A program made the position numbers and the translations under genes. From contig JAMJFZ010001657.1 of the NCBI GenBank assembly GCA_026225945.1, positions 1,054,001-1,118,000 of the forward strand: a stretch of 64,000 nucleotides of DNA, read 5' to 3'. Of the stretch, positions 20,995 to 31,310 are shown piece by piece. How positions within the stretch are numbered: the first letter of the stretch is position 1; each line of letters starts with the position of its first letter. The notes under the pieces are model-generated. The model did not search any database and was not told the DNA's origin. It worked only from the letters and a program-made list of their open reading frames with translations. Source of the DNA: Cricetomys ansorgei (lineage: Eukaryota; Chordata; Mammalia; Rodentia; Nesomyidae).

Positions 20995-21135
20995 GTGTTT
21001 AAGGTGCACAACAGAGTGTTTGGATATAAACATACATTGTGAACTGATTACCATAATCAAGCTAATTAGCATACCCATCACCTCAAAGGCTTAATTTATT
21101 TATTTTTCCTCGTGAGAACATTTAAAAGTATGTCT
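20995..21135 (-). repeat. L1M 3'-UTR relic
   Basis: ACATACATTGTGAACTGATTA, CCATAATCAAGCTAATTAGC and CCCATCACCTCAAAGG match the reverse of the L1MA/L1MB 3' region. It may be the same insertion as 20225-20400, split by the SINEs between them. Confidence 0.7.
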
Positions 21136-21140
21136 CAGTG

Positions 21141-21475
21141 GGGCTAGGAAGATGGCCCAGTCAGTGAAGTACTTGCTATACAAGCACAAGGGCCAATTTC
21201 AGGTCCCAGCACCCACAGCTGGGTGTGGGGGTGTGTGCCTGTCATCCGAGTTCTGGGGACTCGGACACCGGAGGATCCATGGTAGTCACTGGCAGCCAGT
21301 CTAGCAGAACTGGTGGGCTCCAGTTTCAGTAAGAAACTTCCATTCAAAAGTTAAATTGGAGAGTATTTAAGGAAGAGACCTGACACTGGCTTCTGGTCTC
21401 TGCACACCTGTACACACACACCCCTCCACACACACACACACATACACACTCACACTCACACACCAAATTTAAATG
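21141..21475 (+). repeat. B4A SINE
   Basis: GGGGCTAGGAAGATGGCCCA head, GGTCCCAGCACCCACAGC, a B1-like middle (GCCTGTCATCCGAGTTCTGG), then CTGGCTTCTGGTCTCTGC and a CA-rich tail. Confidence 0.82.
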
Positions 21476-23224
21476 TGATTTAAAAAAAAACTCAATAAAA
21501 GCAGAAGTATCTTTCTGAAACGAGGTCTCACACAAAGTCGCCACACAAAACAGATACTAGTGACAGGTTTCGTGTAAAGGAGCCTATCAGTCAAAACCTA
21601 GAATGTCCACTATCAAGTTGCTTAAGCCAGAAATACAAGCCCGCGTGGCAGCATAGATTGGGAATCATGGGTTCTAGTGAACAGCTTGCTTGTCTGTCGG
21701 TCTTGGCATGTGATCACTTCTTTTTCCATGGACAGAGCACAGTGTTTGGGAGGTGCTGACCCACCCGAGTGCACAGTTGTCAGTGACAGTTCTCTGAGAT
21801 CAAGTTGTGATTGGTGAGCTCTTCCCTGCTGGGTGACAGCAGACCCAGGTGCTGGACAGAGCAGCCACACTGGTTGCTGTATCAGTGAGGTAATAATGAA
21901 TGGCAGGTCTGGAAGGCTCTGTTACTTGTGGGGTGGCAGTGTCTCCAACAGAAGTAAGTCCATGCCCTGAGTGGACCACGGCAGGCATGCCTCAGTCTGA
22001 CTTATGACCTTACAGAAGACACTACCCAGCTTCCACCATGACTGGCGGCCCTCTCTGCTCACTGAAGTGTATACTTAGTTGCTTAGCTTTGAGGGTGAAA
22101 ATGTGGTTTGAAAACTCAGCTGTATCAACCTAATGGAATTTGTCTCAGCCTTCGGTTGAACCCCTTCCAAATACTCTCGTCCCCACAAATCCTGAGAGGA
22201 AAATTCCTCAGGTTTAGCATCTATCAGATTTAGTGCGATAGAATTTCAAAATTCAATGTGCTGTCTTCCCAAGGGTTTTGCAGAAAGGCAGATTTTTGGA
22301 TGTGAGCTTGGTAGGTCTGAGGTAGGGGGAGGCCTGAGAGTTTTGTTTATGACAAGCTTCCAGAAGTTCTGGTGGCAAGATTCAAGTTCAGCAGTTTGAA
22401 GACTTCTTCACTAGAGCTTTCCTGGGGTTCTCCTCACTTAAAACATATATGACTGCAGGTTCCCTCTAGTCTGCCTCCCTTTCTTCTAAGGTATGATGAG
22501 ACTGGACTCCACACACGTACTGAGGGTGCTCTAAGCTTGGAAACGTTCTCTCTCTGCTGGCCAGGAAGGTCTTCTCAGGTCTGGTACCTCACATGCGTCT
22601 AGTCAGACATAGTCTGGGGCGAGACCTGATTCTTTATGGAGCTGTGGCATTTTAGGGAAACCATTCACCTCCCTTCACCATCCTCAGTTTCCCATCTGCC
22701 ACCTCAAGTCATGCATGTAATTCCACCCATGCCCACAAAGACGATGGATTTGAAAACGACTTGTAAACGATTCACCGACCGCCTGTAACACGTAAGGAGA
22801 GATCGCCATCTGACCGCTCAGGGTTGGACCCACCCCAAGTGACGCCTGTGACAGCGAGCGTCTGTGAAATCATTTGAGATAATCCTGGGCACATCAGGAC
22901 ACTTTAGGAGTAGCTTCAAGGCGTTCTGGGCTCTAGAAGGCTTGAATAGAACTGGGATTCTGGCCTATGGGTCCCACCGTAACTTCCCCCACCCCCACCC
23001 CAGGAATCTCCTCCCTGTGTGTGGGGACTCATGAGCCCTTGCTCACTCCGCTTACGTCCTCGTCCCTGTGGGCCCTGCCCTTTCCTGGAGCCACCCTTTG
23101 CATCTTGATCTCGGGCTCTGCATGGCTGCTGGGGGGTGCCAAGCTGATGCACCGCAAGAGGAAAGCTCCATGACGCTGCTGATGCTGGCGGTGATGCCGA
23201 TGGTGCGAGCTGAGAATGGGCTGC
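21476..23224. other. Unique sequence
   Basis: No repeat recognised. A local CpG cluster lies at about 22740-22860 (ACGATGG, AACGACTT, CACCGACCGCC, ATCGCC), flanked by a C-rich patch at 22986-23002 that could form a G-quadruplex on the minus strand. No gene is supported. Confidence 0.4.
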
Positions 23225-23275
23225 TACGTCATCGTCGTCATCGTTACCATCATCACCAGCACGGCCATCAGATCG
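23225..23275. repeat. Short (CATCRT)n patch
   Basis: ATCGTCGTCATCGTTACCAT, then CATCACCAG. The same trinucleotide texture appears in the larger array at 25060-25470. Confidence 0.6.
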
Positions 23276-23319
23276 CCGGCACCCACGCTGGGCTGGCTGT
23301 TTGCCCTAACTTGTCTCTT

Positions 23320-23400
23320 GAACTTACAACAGCCTCTTGAGGTAAGTATCATCGTGCATGCTTTACCAACGAGGAAACCGAGGCTCCACGAGAACCAGCC
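23320..23400 (-). repeat. MIR relic
   Basis: ACAACAGCCTCTTGAGGTAAG, then ACCAACGAGGAAACCGAGGC, is the reverse complement of the MIR core. A change has turned the MIR TGAGGTAGGTAC into GAG|GTAAGTAT, a perfect splice donor. Confidence 0.8.
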
Positions 23401-23407
23401 GCAGATG

Positions 23408-23800
23408 TGTTTTAGCTTTCCCTCACTGTAACAAAATACCTACGGTGAGCTGCTGCTGAAGAAAAGGGGGCGTATTTAGTTTATCACTTTGGAGACTAAC
23501 AGTCTAGACAGCATGGTGCAGGCTCTGGTGAGGTCACACGGCAGGTGGCAGGAGTAGGTGTGATCACATTGCCAAACAGGAAGTGAGAGGGCTGCGGGAG
23601 GGGCTGGCCGCAAGCTCCATCCCACTCTTCTTGTGGGAATTAACTGAGGTCCAGAGAGAAACATTCTCAGTCGACCTGAGTGCTCTTTCTAAGCCTATCC
23701 CCTTAAGGGTTCCATAGCATCTCTCCAGGTGCCACCTTAGGAGCACCTAGATTCCAACACAAAAACCTCTGGGGTGAGGGAACATCAAAGGTGGCCCAAA
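23408..23800 (-). repeat. MaLR-type LTR, diverged
   Basis: TGTTTTAGCTTTCCCTCACTG begins a reverse-oriented LTR (CTGTAACAAAATACCTACGG, AGCATGGTGCAGGCTCTGG, GTGTGATCACATTGCCAAAC). The right edge is worn and no target duplication is clear. Confidence 0.6.
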
Positions 23801-24764
23801 GGTATCTCAGTACTATGTCTGTCCGTGAAGCACAGAGCCTTTGGGGGTACCAATACCAAGTGCCACCACCTTCAACCACCGTGTGTGTGTGTCCTCTCAG
23901 GGTTGCACCCATTCCCAGTGACGCCTGTCAATTCATAGAGTCTCTGTTGCTAGGAAGTAGATGGAACTGGCAGGATGTAGATAGAGATTACTGTGCTTGC
24001 TGGGTTGGAACAGAGCCCAGAGAAGCCTTACAACGATGGATACCACACAGCCCACTTCAGCCCATCCCCTCTGTATCGTGAGAGTCCGGAGGGGAGCTGA
24101 GAGAAATTTGCAACTGTCCTACTAGGGACTTGACGGTTATGTGCACTGGTACTTCTAGGGGCTTAAGCCTGGGGACAAAGTTGTTACTACTTCCATCCAG
24201 TTGTAGGCTGTTGTCTAGCTGCGCTTCCTAAGTGCCACATCACCCCCTTCCTGGAAAGCCCTCCCCCCCCCAGCACTGCTGCCTGGAGGGGAAACACAAA
24301 CTCCCTAGCTCATCATCAGGGATCTGCTCACTGGCTCCTCACTGGAGCCTCAAGGGCGCATTCCACCTGAGGCTCTGAACCAGCACAGCTTCTTCCTGAC
24401 CCCTGGAAATTCCCAGAGCTTCCCGCCTTGTGCAGTTGTCTCTGCCCTCTTGCTGTTTGGCCAAGCCATGCTTATTCTTCAGAGTTCTAGCCTAGGTCTG
24501 GCTTCCTCAGGCTGTCTTTTTGGGTCTTTGAGACCCAAGGTCTGTTTCAAGTTCCCCACCCAAGCAACATTTCCCACTAAACACCACCCAAAACCCTTCC
24601 TTCCTTCCCCTCACCTAGCACTGACCGCTTCCCATGCATTCATACACCCCACCTAAGAGGCGTGTTCTCTCTGCGGGCACAAGCAGCCCACGTGTCTGTT
24701 TCGTTTTGCTCTCCGAGCATTCTGCATGCTGTTGGCACCTGCCTTGTCACCACCGCTGAATGAA
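23801..24764. other. Unique sequence, nothing recognised
   Basis: No repeat family and only sub-100-codon frames. A C10 run lies near 24262. Confidence 0.45.
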
Positions 24765-24905
24765 GGACACAGGGCGCTGGAGTGATGAGGCACTGTCCTT
24801 GGAATCGGAGGTCCTGGCTCTGCCAGCCCCCGCTGGCCAGCTTGCTCCTCTGCAGCCTCCAGATTCCTCATTTATAAAACAAGGGGTGGAGCACTGGGGA
24901 AGCTC
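24765..24905 (+). repeat. MIR element
   Basis: GGAGTGATGAGGCACTG, GGTCCTGGCTCTGCCAGCC and GATTCCTCATTTATAAAACA follow MIR from the tRNA-derived end into the core. Confidence 0.7.
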
Positions 24906-25059
24906 TGCCTCTAGCACTCGTCAGGACCACTGGAGATCTTGTCAAAATGTGCGATCCTGGGCCCCTCTTGGAGTCATCATCGGACGAACCCAAAGTAGTA
25001 GTCCTGGCTGTCTGCCCCATTCACCCACCACCCGGAGGTTGAGGGGCGTAGGAAGTTGC

Positions 25060-25470
25060 CGGATTATCCTTGTTATCCATGATCACAGTCACCGCCACCA
25101 TCACCAGGACCACCGTCTTTATCTTAATGACCATCGTCGCAATAATTACCATCAACTTCATCACCACTTTATTATGGTCGTCTGAATCCTTACGGCCACC
25201 AACAGGTCGGTAGCCATCACCATATCACAATTATTATCCCCATCATCACCACGATGATTGCTTTCCATTGTACCCTTCATCCCCTGAATCGTGATTACAT
25301 TCATCTCCACCGTGCCTGTCATCTTCTCCGTCACCTTACAGTTAGCATCAATCTCAATGCTGTCCCCACTCGTGACAGTTGACATCACCAGTTACCGTCA
25401 CCATTGTCACCGGGACTGTCACCGTCTCCTTGATCACCGTTGCCGTCTCTCCCGTTAGCAAGGACCCCGC
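25060..25470. repeat. Degenerate CAYCAC/GTCACCRT minisatellite
   Basis: About 400 bases are dominated by ACCATCACC, ATCATCACC and GTCACCGTC words, first CAT-rich and then GTCACC-rich. The later units repeat loosely every 11-14 bases (GTCACCATT, GTCACCGGGACT, GTCACCGTCTCC, ATCACCGTTGCC). CpG is frequent, and both strands have short open frames because the repeat has few stops. Confidence 0.65.
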
Positions 25471-25567
25471 CAAGGAGCACTCTGTGCTCGCTAGGGACCA
25501 TTGTGTTCCCATCTTTACGGTCATTACCTCACCCAGCCTTCTTGGGGGTTTCGTGAGTTAAGTTCTA

Positions 25568-25733
25568 AGGGAGGCTAGGCGTGGTGGTTTACTCTTGTAC
25601 TCCCGGAACTTGTAAAGACGCAGCAGGAGGATTGCTGTGAGTTTAAGGGCAGGTTGGGCTACATAGTAAGTTCTGAGCCAGTCTGGGGTACAGTAAGACC
25701 CTGCCAAAATGAAAAAAAAAAAGAGTCCTAAAG
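25568..25733 (+). repeat. B1 SINE
   Basis: GGCTAGGCGTGGTGGTTTAC, CGCAGCAGGAGGATTGCTGT, GGTTGGGCTACATAGTAAG and AAGACCCTGCCAAAATG with an A11 tail. Confidence 0.88.
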
Positions 25734-25939
25734 GGCACTTTAGTTCTAGAGGCTTGGGCTCCCACTGCCGAGCCATCTGCTGCAGCAGTGACCTGCATCT
25801 TTGGGAGGGGACACGCAGGGAGCTGCCTTCCATCCTCACTCTCTGCTTCTTTACACCAGGCATGCTCCCTGCTTTGAAATTCAATCCAGGCTACATTTCT
25901 CTACTATGTTCATAAAACAAAGATTTTATTTTTTCCTTC

Positions 25940-26275
25940 CCTCCAAACCTCTCCCTGCCCACTCGAACCTCCTGTGAAAACAGCATTCGTAGCCGAGCCT
26001 CGGGCCAATCTGTGTCCTTGTGCTCAGTGCACACGCTCCGTCATTCACACCACAAACGGCTTTGCTCGGGGGAAAAAATATGTTTTCTCTCTGCAAAACT
26101 GCCATTTTTAGGCAATGCAGAGAAGGCAAGAGAGACGACTTCACTTTTCCTTCCCCTGGAAAACCCCACCAAGATGTTGTTTTCCTTTGCTTTCTCTGGA
26201 GGGGAGATATTTTTGACAGCTTTCATCACTAATCTGGCTCTCGGCCTCACAACTAGTGCCAACTTGTAAAGGGAG
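25940..26275. promoter_or_regulatory. Conserved-looking unique block
   Basis: A repeat-free block with alternating AT-rich cores (GGGGAAAAAATATGTTTTC, AACTGCCATTTTTAGGCAA, GGGGAGATATTTTTGACAG) and GC patches. The texture is typical of constrained non-coding elements. No frame holds a known domain. Enhancer status is inference. Confidence 0.35.
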
Positions 26276-27552
26276 CAAAAGAAAGCTTAGATACACAGAC
26301 ATGATTCTCCCAGAGGGGCACAGCACCCCAGAACTTAGCACTCTCAAGGACCCCGTGGCAAGCCCAGCCTCCCACCCCACAGGGACCACCCTCTTCACGG
26401 AGGGGCCTGAACAAGGAAACAGACTGGCTTTGTAAACCTGGGAGCATAGTGACTGGCCACTCTCTGAGGCCCCCAGATCACCATCTTCAACACACATCCT
26501 TCAGGACTTTCATGGAGCAGCATGGAGATGGGTAATGTGTTCAGGGGCTGCAAAACCCCAAACAGATAATGATTCTGCCTCAGCATGGTCCAGCCCAGCT
26601 CTGGGAGGGAGAGCTGAGTGGAATCAGCATCATGGTAGAGTGGAGTATTCATGGGGAAATGTAGGCAAGGTCCTGGTTGCCAGGCAAGGTTCACTAAGCC
26701 AGAGATGCTTGGGGCGGGACCTGGGGCGGGGGTAGGGGTGGGTGGGGGTTGAGGGGAGTGGGAGATGGAGGTAATGCTTGAGCTGACTAACAGGTCAGGA
26801 CACAGGCCTCATCTGAGGCTACTGAAGCCCACTGTCTACACTCCTCTCCTCGTACTAGCCCAGTGCACCTCCTTCTGTGGCTGGAAAGAAAGAGCTCTTT
26901 AGATGCTGGCAGAAGCTTCTGATATGCCTGACATCCGCTTTCCCGAGCTCATTTCTGAGATCCTCCCGGCCTTGCTGTTCCGTTTGCAAGGCCTCAGCTC
27001 CTACACTGCTGCTTGGCGCTGTGGGCCAGTGGGCAAGAGCCAGAAGGACATCGCTGCTTTGCCACTCACATTGCTGTCCTGCCTGCTTCAGACCTTCCTG
27101 CTTATCTGCCTCCTAGATTCCCAGGCTCCCATTGAGCTCGCTCAGCAAAGGGTTGTCTAAGAAGACGCCCACAAGAGTACCATTGGGCCATTGGGCCGTG
27201 TGGGTCAGGTGGTAGAACATCAGAGATCCATGTTATCTCTCTTGGGGGTTTTGGTCTCAGTACCAGGTTCTACTTGGCTTGGCTTGGATCCGGTGTGTTT
27301 ATAAGGGAGCAGGATTCAAAGAGGTGTCTTTAACTGACTTAGCTTGGCTCAGGAGCATTCAACAGCAGTCAGGCTCATCCCGTATGAGGTCATCAGGAGC
27401 CACCCCTTCAGGAGGAGAAGTCAGGAAAGAGACCACTGAAAGCTGAGAAGGAGCTGTCAAGTGCCCCCATGCCCCCCATGCCACTGTGCCTTTAACTCAG
27501 AGTCCTACTTCTCTGAGCCCCAGGTCCACATCTTTACAGCAGCAAGGTTTCC
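26276..27552. other. Unique sequence with a G-rich tract
   Basis: At about 26708-26765 the plus strand has six or more runs of three to five G separated by one to four bases (GGGGCGGG, GGGGCGGGGG, GGTGGGTGGGGG), a strong G-quadruplex pattern. The rest shows no gene or repeat. Confidence 0.5.
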
Positions 27553-27577
27553 TCTCAGCCTTTTAGCCAAGATCAAG
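27553..27577 (+). pseudogene. U2 snRNA 5' fragment
   Basis: TCTCAGCCTTTTAGCCAAG + ATCAAG matches the 5' stem region of U2 snRNA at 22 of 25 positions. Similarity ends by about 27580, so this is a truncated retro-copy with no promoter. Short 5' U2 copies of this sort are common in mammals. Confidence 0.55.
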
Positions 27578-27579
27578 CA

Positions 27580-27874
27580 CAAAATGACAACTAGACTTCC
27601 TGCTCCATTGAGATTACTGTGACCATGCAAAAACATAGGTGATAAAATGACTGTGACTTGGGTGTCCCATGATGGGCCCAAGGGCCTTTCCTCAGCCGCT
27701 CTCCATTTGAGGACTTTCCGGTGAGGGCATGAGAGTGGGAGATCTCACTACTTATCAGTCCCCTCCAGACTTAGGGCACCGGTGAACAAGGTTTGGAGAG
27801 AACCTGGTCCTGTCACGGTCATGGACCCTTACCAGGTTCCCTAATGCTGTTTAGTATTGGGACTCAGAAGATGC
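27580..27874. other. Unique sequence, nothing recognised
   Basis: No feature seen. Confidence 0.45.
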
Positions 27875-28310
27875 ATCTTGCGGGGTTTCCAGGTTCTTGT
27901 GTCCCCGAAGAATTGAGAAGAAACCCGAAGCCAAAGCAGGGACAATTTACTAGGAAAAGGTAGACTTTAAAGGGAAGAAGCCAGCCAGAGCAGGCAAAAG
28001 CAGGGGGAATGTTTCACAAGCCTTGTGGAACTGCTACACAGAGGGTGGCCTTTTCATGTTCGATCATGTGAGCTGTCTGGCTCATTTGCATGGCATGGTT
28101 TTTCCATGCTGGGTCTGTTACGTGTAGTTCTACATATGACATCATATCATCGCATCTTCGATCTCTACTTGTGCGTGGACCTCTTAGTACTACAGTGACC
28201 CTCAGGTTACTCTAGATTGTCTGCAGCTGTACCAGTTAGAAGACAAAGACCTGGTGGATTTCCAGTCTACCTCTTTGCCATCTTGGCTTCTATTCATTAA
28301 TTTTGTAAAG
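27875..28310 (-). repeat. Possible class I ERV LTR
   Basis: GGGGTTTCCAGGTTCTTGTG, GAATTGAGAAGAAACCC and ACAATTTACTAGGAAAAGG resemble the reverse of a gammaretrovirus-like LTR end, with the polyadenylation region read backwards. I cannot name the family and no duplication is seen. Confidence 0.35.
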
Positions 28311-29209
28311 CTTTCAGACCACTGTCTTGACCCCTCTCTCTGCCCTCTTCTCCTACCTCATCTCTACCGCCCCAGAAATAGCCATGTTCTTTTCAGATGG
28401 CTGGCATTTGGCCAGTTAGTAGAGTTCTAAGAGGAGACCTGCATTCTCCTTAGGGGACCCTAGAGTTACTATGTGCTGTCAAGCACACAAAGCCACTCAA
28501 GGCCTCTTGGAAGGAAGGATTTGCCCTTAGTCACCTCTCTGCCTTGCCACCTCTCCCCACAATCCACGTGTCTAGCTCTCAGCTGGCCTTGGTGGATCTT
28601 CAATCATATTTTCTGAATAGACTCCATCAACCAAAGGCTCCAGCTCCAAGAGGAAAGGAGACATTGGGCAGAACAGATTCTGAAGTCAGAGCCTGTAAAA
28701 ATGCGTTGAAAGGCAGCAAGGACATCAAAGGTAACCACAGAATTGAAGTTTCAATTTATTCAGACATGAACCTGGTAGAGGTGAGTACAGGGTGCTGGCA
28801 GATGGATATGTTTGGGAAAAGTGGCTAGAGTGTAATGTCTGGAAATCCGTTCCAGGGTTGGAACTTTTGTGAAACTAATTCTGCTCCAAACCTGTGTGAG
28901 GTCTCCCAGCCACTAGTAGAAGGGGGCATCTGTTCCCCTGATCCCTTAAGCACCCATGCTGGGAGAGAACTGCCTACCACTCCTTTTGTGGGCTTTGTTT
29001 CCTGGAGGATGTGGGGAAGGAATCTTAGAACTGTGTCTATGGAGACAGGTTGGAATCCAGAAGCTAAATGTCAGTCTGGTCGTGTCTGCTCTGGGGAGTG
29101 TGGAATGTCTAGCGGGCAAAACTGAACAGTGACTTCTGGGAGAGTAGGGGCTGAGCAGGCATCTTGAGTCTGCATTCAAAGTGTGTGAGAGTCTTTGAGA
29201 ACCCAGCCT
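28311..29209. other. Unique sequence with exon-like motifs
   Basis: A strong acceptor-like tract (CTCATCTCTACCGCCCCAG, ending 28374) and a strong donor (GAG|GTGAGTAC, 28780) flank a stretch open in one frame from 28544 to 28828. The product would be a polar peptide I do not recognise. No promoter or polyadenylation signal is linked. Confidence 0.3.
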
Positions 29210-29247
29210 ACACACACACACACATACACACATACACACACACACCT
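29210..29247. repeat. (CA)n microsatellite
   Basis: CA units broken by two TA steps. Confidence 0.92.
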
Positions 29248-30256
29248 GGAGGGAGGGACAGGCAGAGCTGCAGGTGGCTCAGCAATGGAGACCTGTGAGC
29301 AGCATGGGAGCAGGGAATGCCTTCTTGGATGCAAATTCCAAGCATACACTCATAGAAGAGGCAGGGAAACATTTGTGCTGCCTTCATCCTAGACTGACCC
29401 AAGAAGCTCCCAAGAAGGAGGTGGAAAGCATGCACTTGGGTATGAAGTAATCCTCAACTCTGTCCTCAGCTGCTCAAGCTAGGACCTGCCTCTGCCCCTG
29501 TAGGGTGACTCGTGTGTCCCAGACCACCAGCATCACACGATGGGCCCACGAAGCACCCAGGCTGTCCTAAGGCAGAGAGGGATCAGGGAGCTTCGGGTTT
29601 CTAGCACGCATTCTGCAAGCTGTTCCTACAGGCAGGAGTGGGAGGCAGGACCCTGGGGGCTGTTCTGCCTAGGAATTAGGAACTGGGGACTCCACAGAGG
29701 CCCAGCCATCCTTCCACCCCCACACTTCTCACTGCCACTCCAATAATTGAGAGAATTCTTGTCTCCCGTTTTTGTTCAGCACATCAGAGACAGTAGCTGG
29801 GCCTTCGGTCAGGAATCTAAGCAAACTGCAGCTGAAATTGTCTCAGTGGGTAAGAGAATGCTCACTGACAGCCCAGTCTCTGTGCATGAGCGGGGTGGGG
29901 GTGTGGGGGGGCACATTTCCCTGTGTATTGATACTGTCCCCTCGCTCCCTGACCCAGGAGCCCAGACCTGTCTTTCTCATTAGAGCCTTAGCTCTGCTGC
30001 AGGATCGGGGCTGATACACAGGTCCAGGGGAACTGAATATAGATTCATTAACAGCTGATGACCAATAGCAATGTGGAAATGGCCTCTCCATTTCTGTAGG
30101 CTGCCTAGCAGAGCTGGGGGAGCCCATGTTTTGGCAATAGCTACCTTGTGCTTGCAGGACTTTGAGCAAGAGAACCCTCCTCAGCCTCGGGCTCTGCACT
30201 GTGAGAAGGTTGCATGGATGACAGCCAGAGAGCACTCAATGAATAAAGTGTCCCTT
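29248..30256. other. Unique sequence, nothing recognised
   Basis: No repeat family and no supported coding frame. A G-rich patch (GGGGTGGGGGTGTGGGGGG) lies at about 29892-29910. Confidence 0.45.
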
Positions 30257-30272
30257 AAGAATGAGGACCAGA

Positions 30273-30429
30273 GCTGGACGGTGGTGGCGCACACCTTTAA
30301 TCCCAGCACTCGGGAGGCAGAGGCAGGTGGATCTCTGTGAGTACGGGGCCAGCCTTGTCTACAGAGTGAGCTCCAGGACAGCAGACAACAGAGAGAGGAA
30401 AAAAACAAAATAAAACAAAACAAAAAACC
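30273..30429 (+). repeat. B1 SINE, best preserved
   Basis: GCTGGACGGTGGTGGCGCAC head, CTTTAATCCCAGCACTCGGG, GATCTCTGTGAGTACGGGGC and a long A-rich tail with AACAAAAT steps. It is flanked by a 16-base duplication (AAGAATGAGGACCAGA at 30257-30272, AAGAATGAGATCCAGA at 30430-30445; 14 of 16 match), as expected for L1-driven insertion. Confidence 0.95.
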
Positions 30430-30469
30430 AAGAATGAGATCCAGATTTTGGAACCCTAGAATCCATGCA

Positions 30470-30695
30470 AAATTAGGCATGTATGGAGGCCTACCTATAA
30501 TCTCAGAGCTTGAGAGGTGGAATTCCCAGAGCAAGCTGTCTGGCTATTCAAATTCAGGAGCTCCAGGTTCAGCCAGAGACTGTACACCAGGAAACAATGT
30601 GGGGAGTGGAGGACACAAACCCTTCCCATGCATATGCACATACTTGTCTGCTTGTATGTGTGTCCATACACATTCAAATATGCATGGAATCTATG
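30470..30695 (+). repeat. B4A SINE, 5'-truncated
   Basis: The B1-like middle (TACCTATAATCTCAGAGC) and the B4A-specific third part (AATTCCCAGAGCAAGC, GAGCTCCAGGTTCAGCC, GGGGAGTGGAGGACAC) are present. The ID head is missing. Confidence 0.75.
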
Positions 30696-30771
30696 GCTCT
30701 CTTTCTGGATCATGTGTGATTAGCCCTTGCTGTCTTTCACATATCATAGGTCCATGAGTGAGATGGGTTGG

Positions 30772-30775
<4 letters not shown>

Positions 30776-30823
<48 letters not shown>

Positions 30824-30830
30824 TGTGTGG
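30776..30830. repeat. (TG)n microsatellite
   Basis: About 26 TG units with one TA step. Confidence 0.95.
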
Positions 30831-30930
30831 CCACACACATGTTCAGATGTGTATGCATGTGTGTGCACATGTGTGGGGACCATATATTGATGTCTGGTGT
30901 CTTCTTGGTTGCTCTTCATTTTATTGACTA

Positions 30931-31310
30931 AGGCAAGATCTTTCATTTAAGCCAAGAGCTTGATTTCGCTTGTCTAGCTACCCAACATTCCATCTCTGCC
31001 TTCCGAGTGCTGGGATAACAAGCAGGCAACACATTTACTTGGCATTTGTGTGTGTGAGTGCCCATGAGACCGGAAGAAGACATTGGATCCCCTGGAGCTG
31101 GAGTTATGGGTAGATAAGGTTCACCATGTGGGTGCTGGGAACAAGGCCAGGTCCTCTGGAGGAGCAGCCAATGCTCTTAACCACTGAGCCATCTCTCCAG
31201 TCCCCCTTCCCTGCTAGGCATTTTATGTCGATTCTTCAGGTCTGAATTGTGGTCATTATGATTGCAGGGCAAGCACTTTACCCACTAAGCAATCTTGCTA
31301 GTGCAGTAGA
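30931..31310 (-). repeat. B4 SINE split by a B3
   Basis: The left part (30931-31047) reads GGCAAGATCTTTCATTTAAGC to CTTCCGAGTGCTGGGATAAC. The right part (31214-31310) reads GGCAAGCACTTTACCCACTA and AGCAATCTTGCTAGTGC. Together they make one reverse-oriented B4. Confidence 0.7.
31048..31204 (-). repeat. B3/B2 SINE inserted in a B4
   Basis: Reverse-oriented tRNA-derived SINE closing in CACTGAGCCATCTCTCCAGTC. A 10-base flank, CTTGGCATTT (31038-31047), recurs as CTAGGCATTT (31214-31223), a likely target duplication. Confidence 0.85.

Noticed and set aside
22740..22860. CpG cluster as a promoter
   Set aside because: Too short and too sparse to be a CpG island, with no TATA box, initiator or transcript evidence.
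25161..25388. 75-codon minus frame across the CAYCAC array
   Set aside because: Its Met/Thr/Val/Asp-rich product is a translation of the minisatellite.
27190..27260. tRNA-like GGGTCAGGTGGTAGAAC at 27.2 kb
   Set aside because: Box A is only approximate, no box B follows at the right distance, and no cloverleaf can be drawn.
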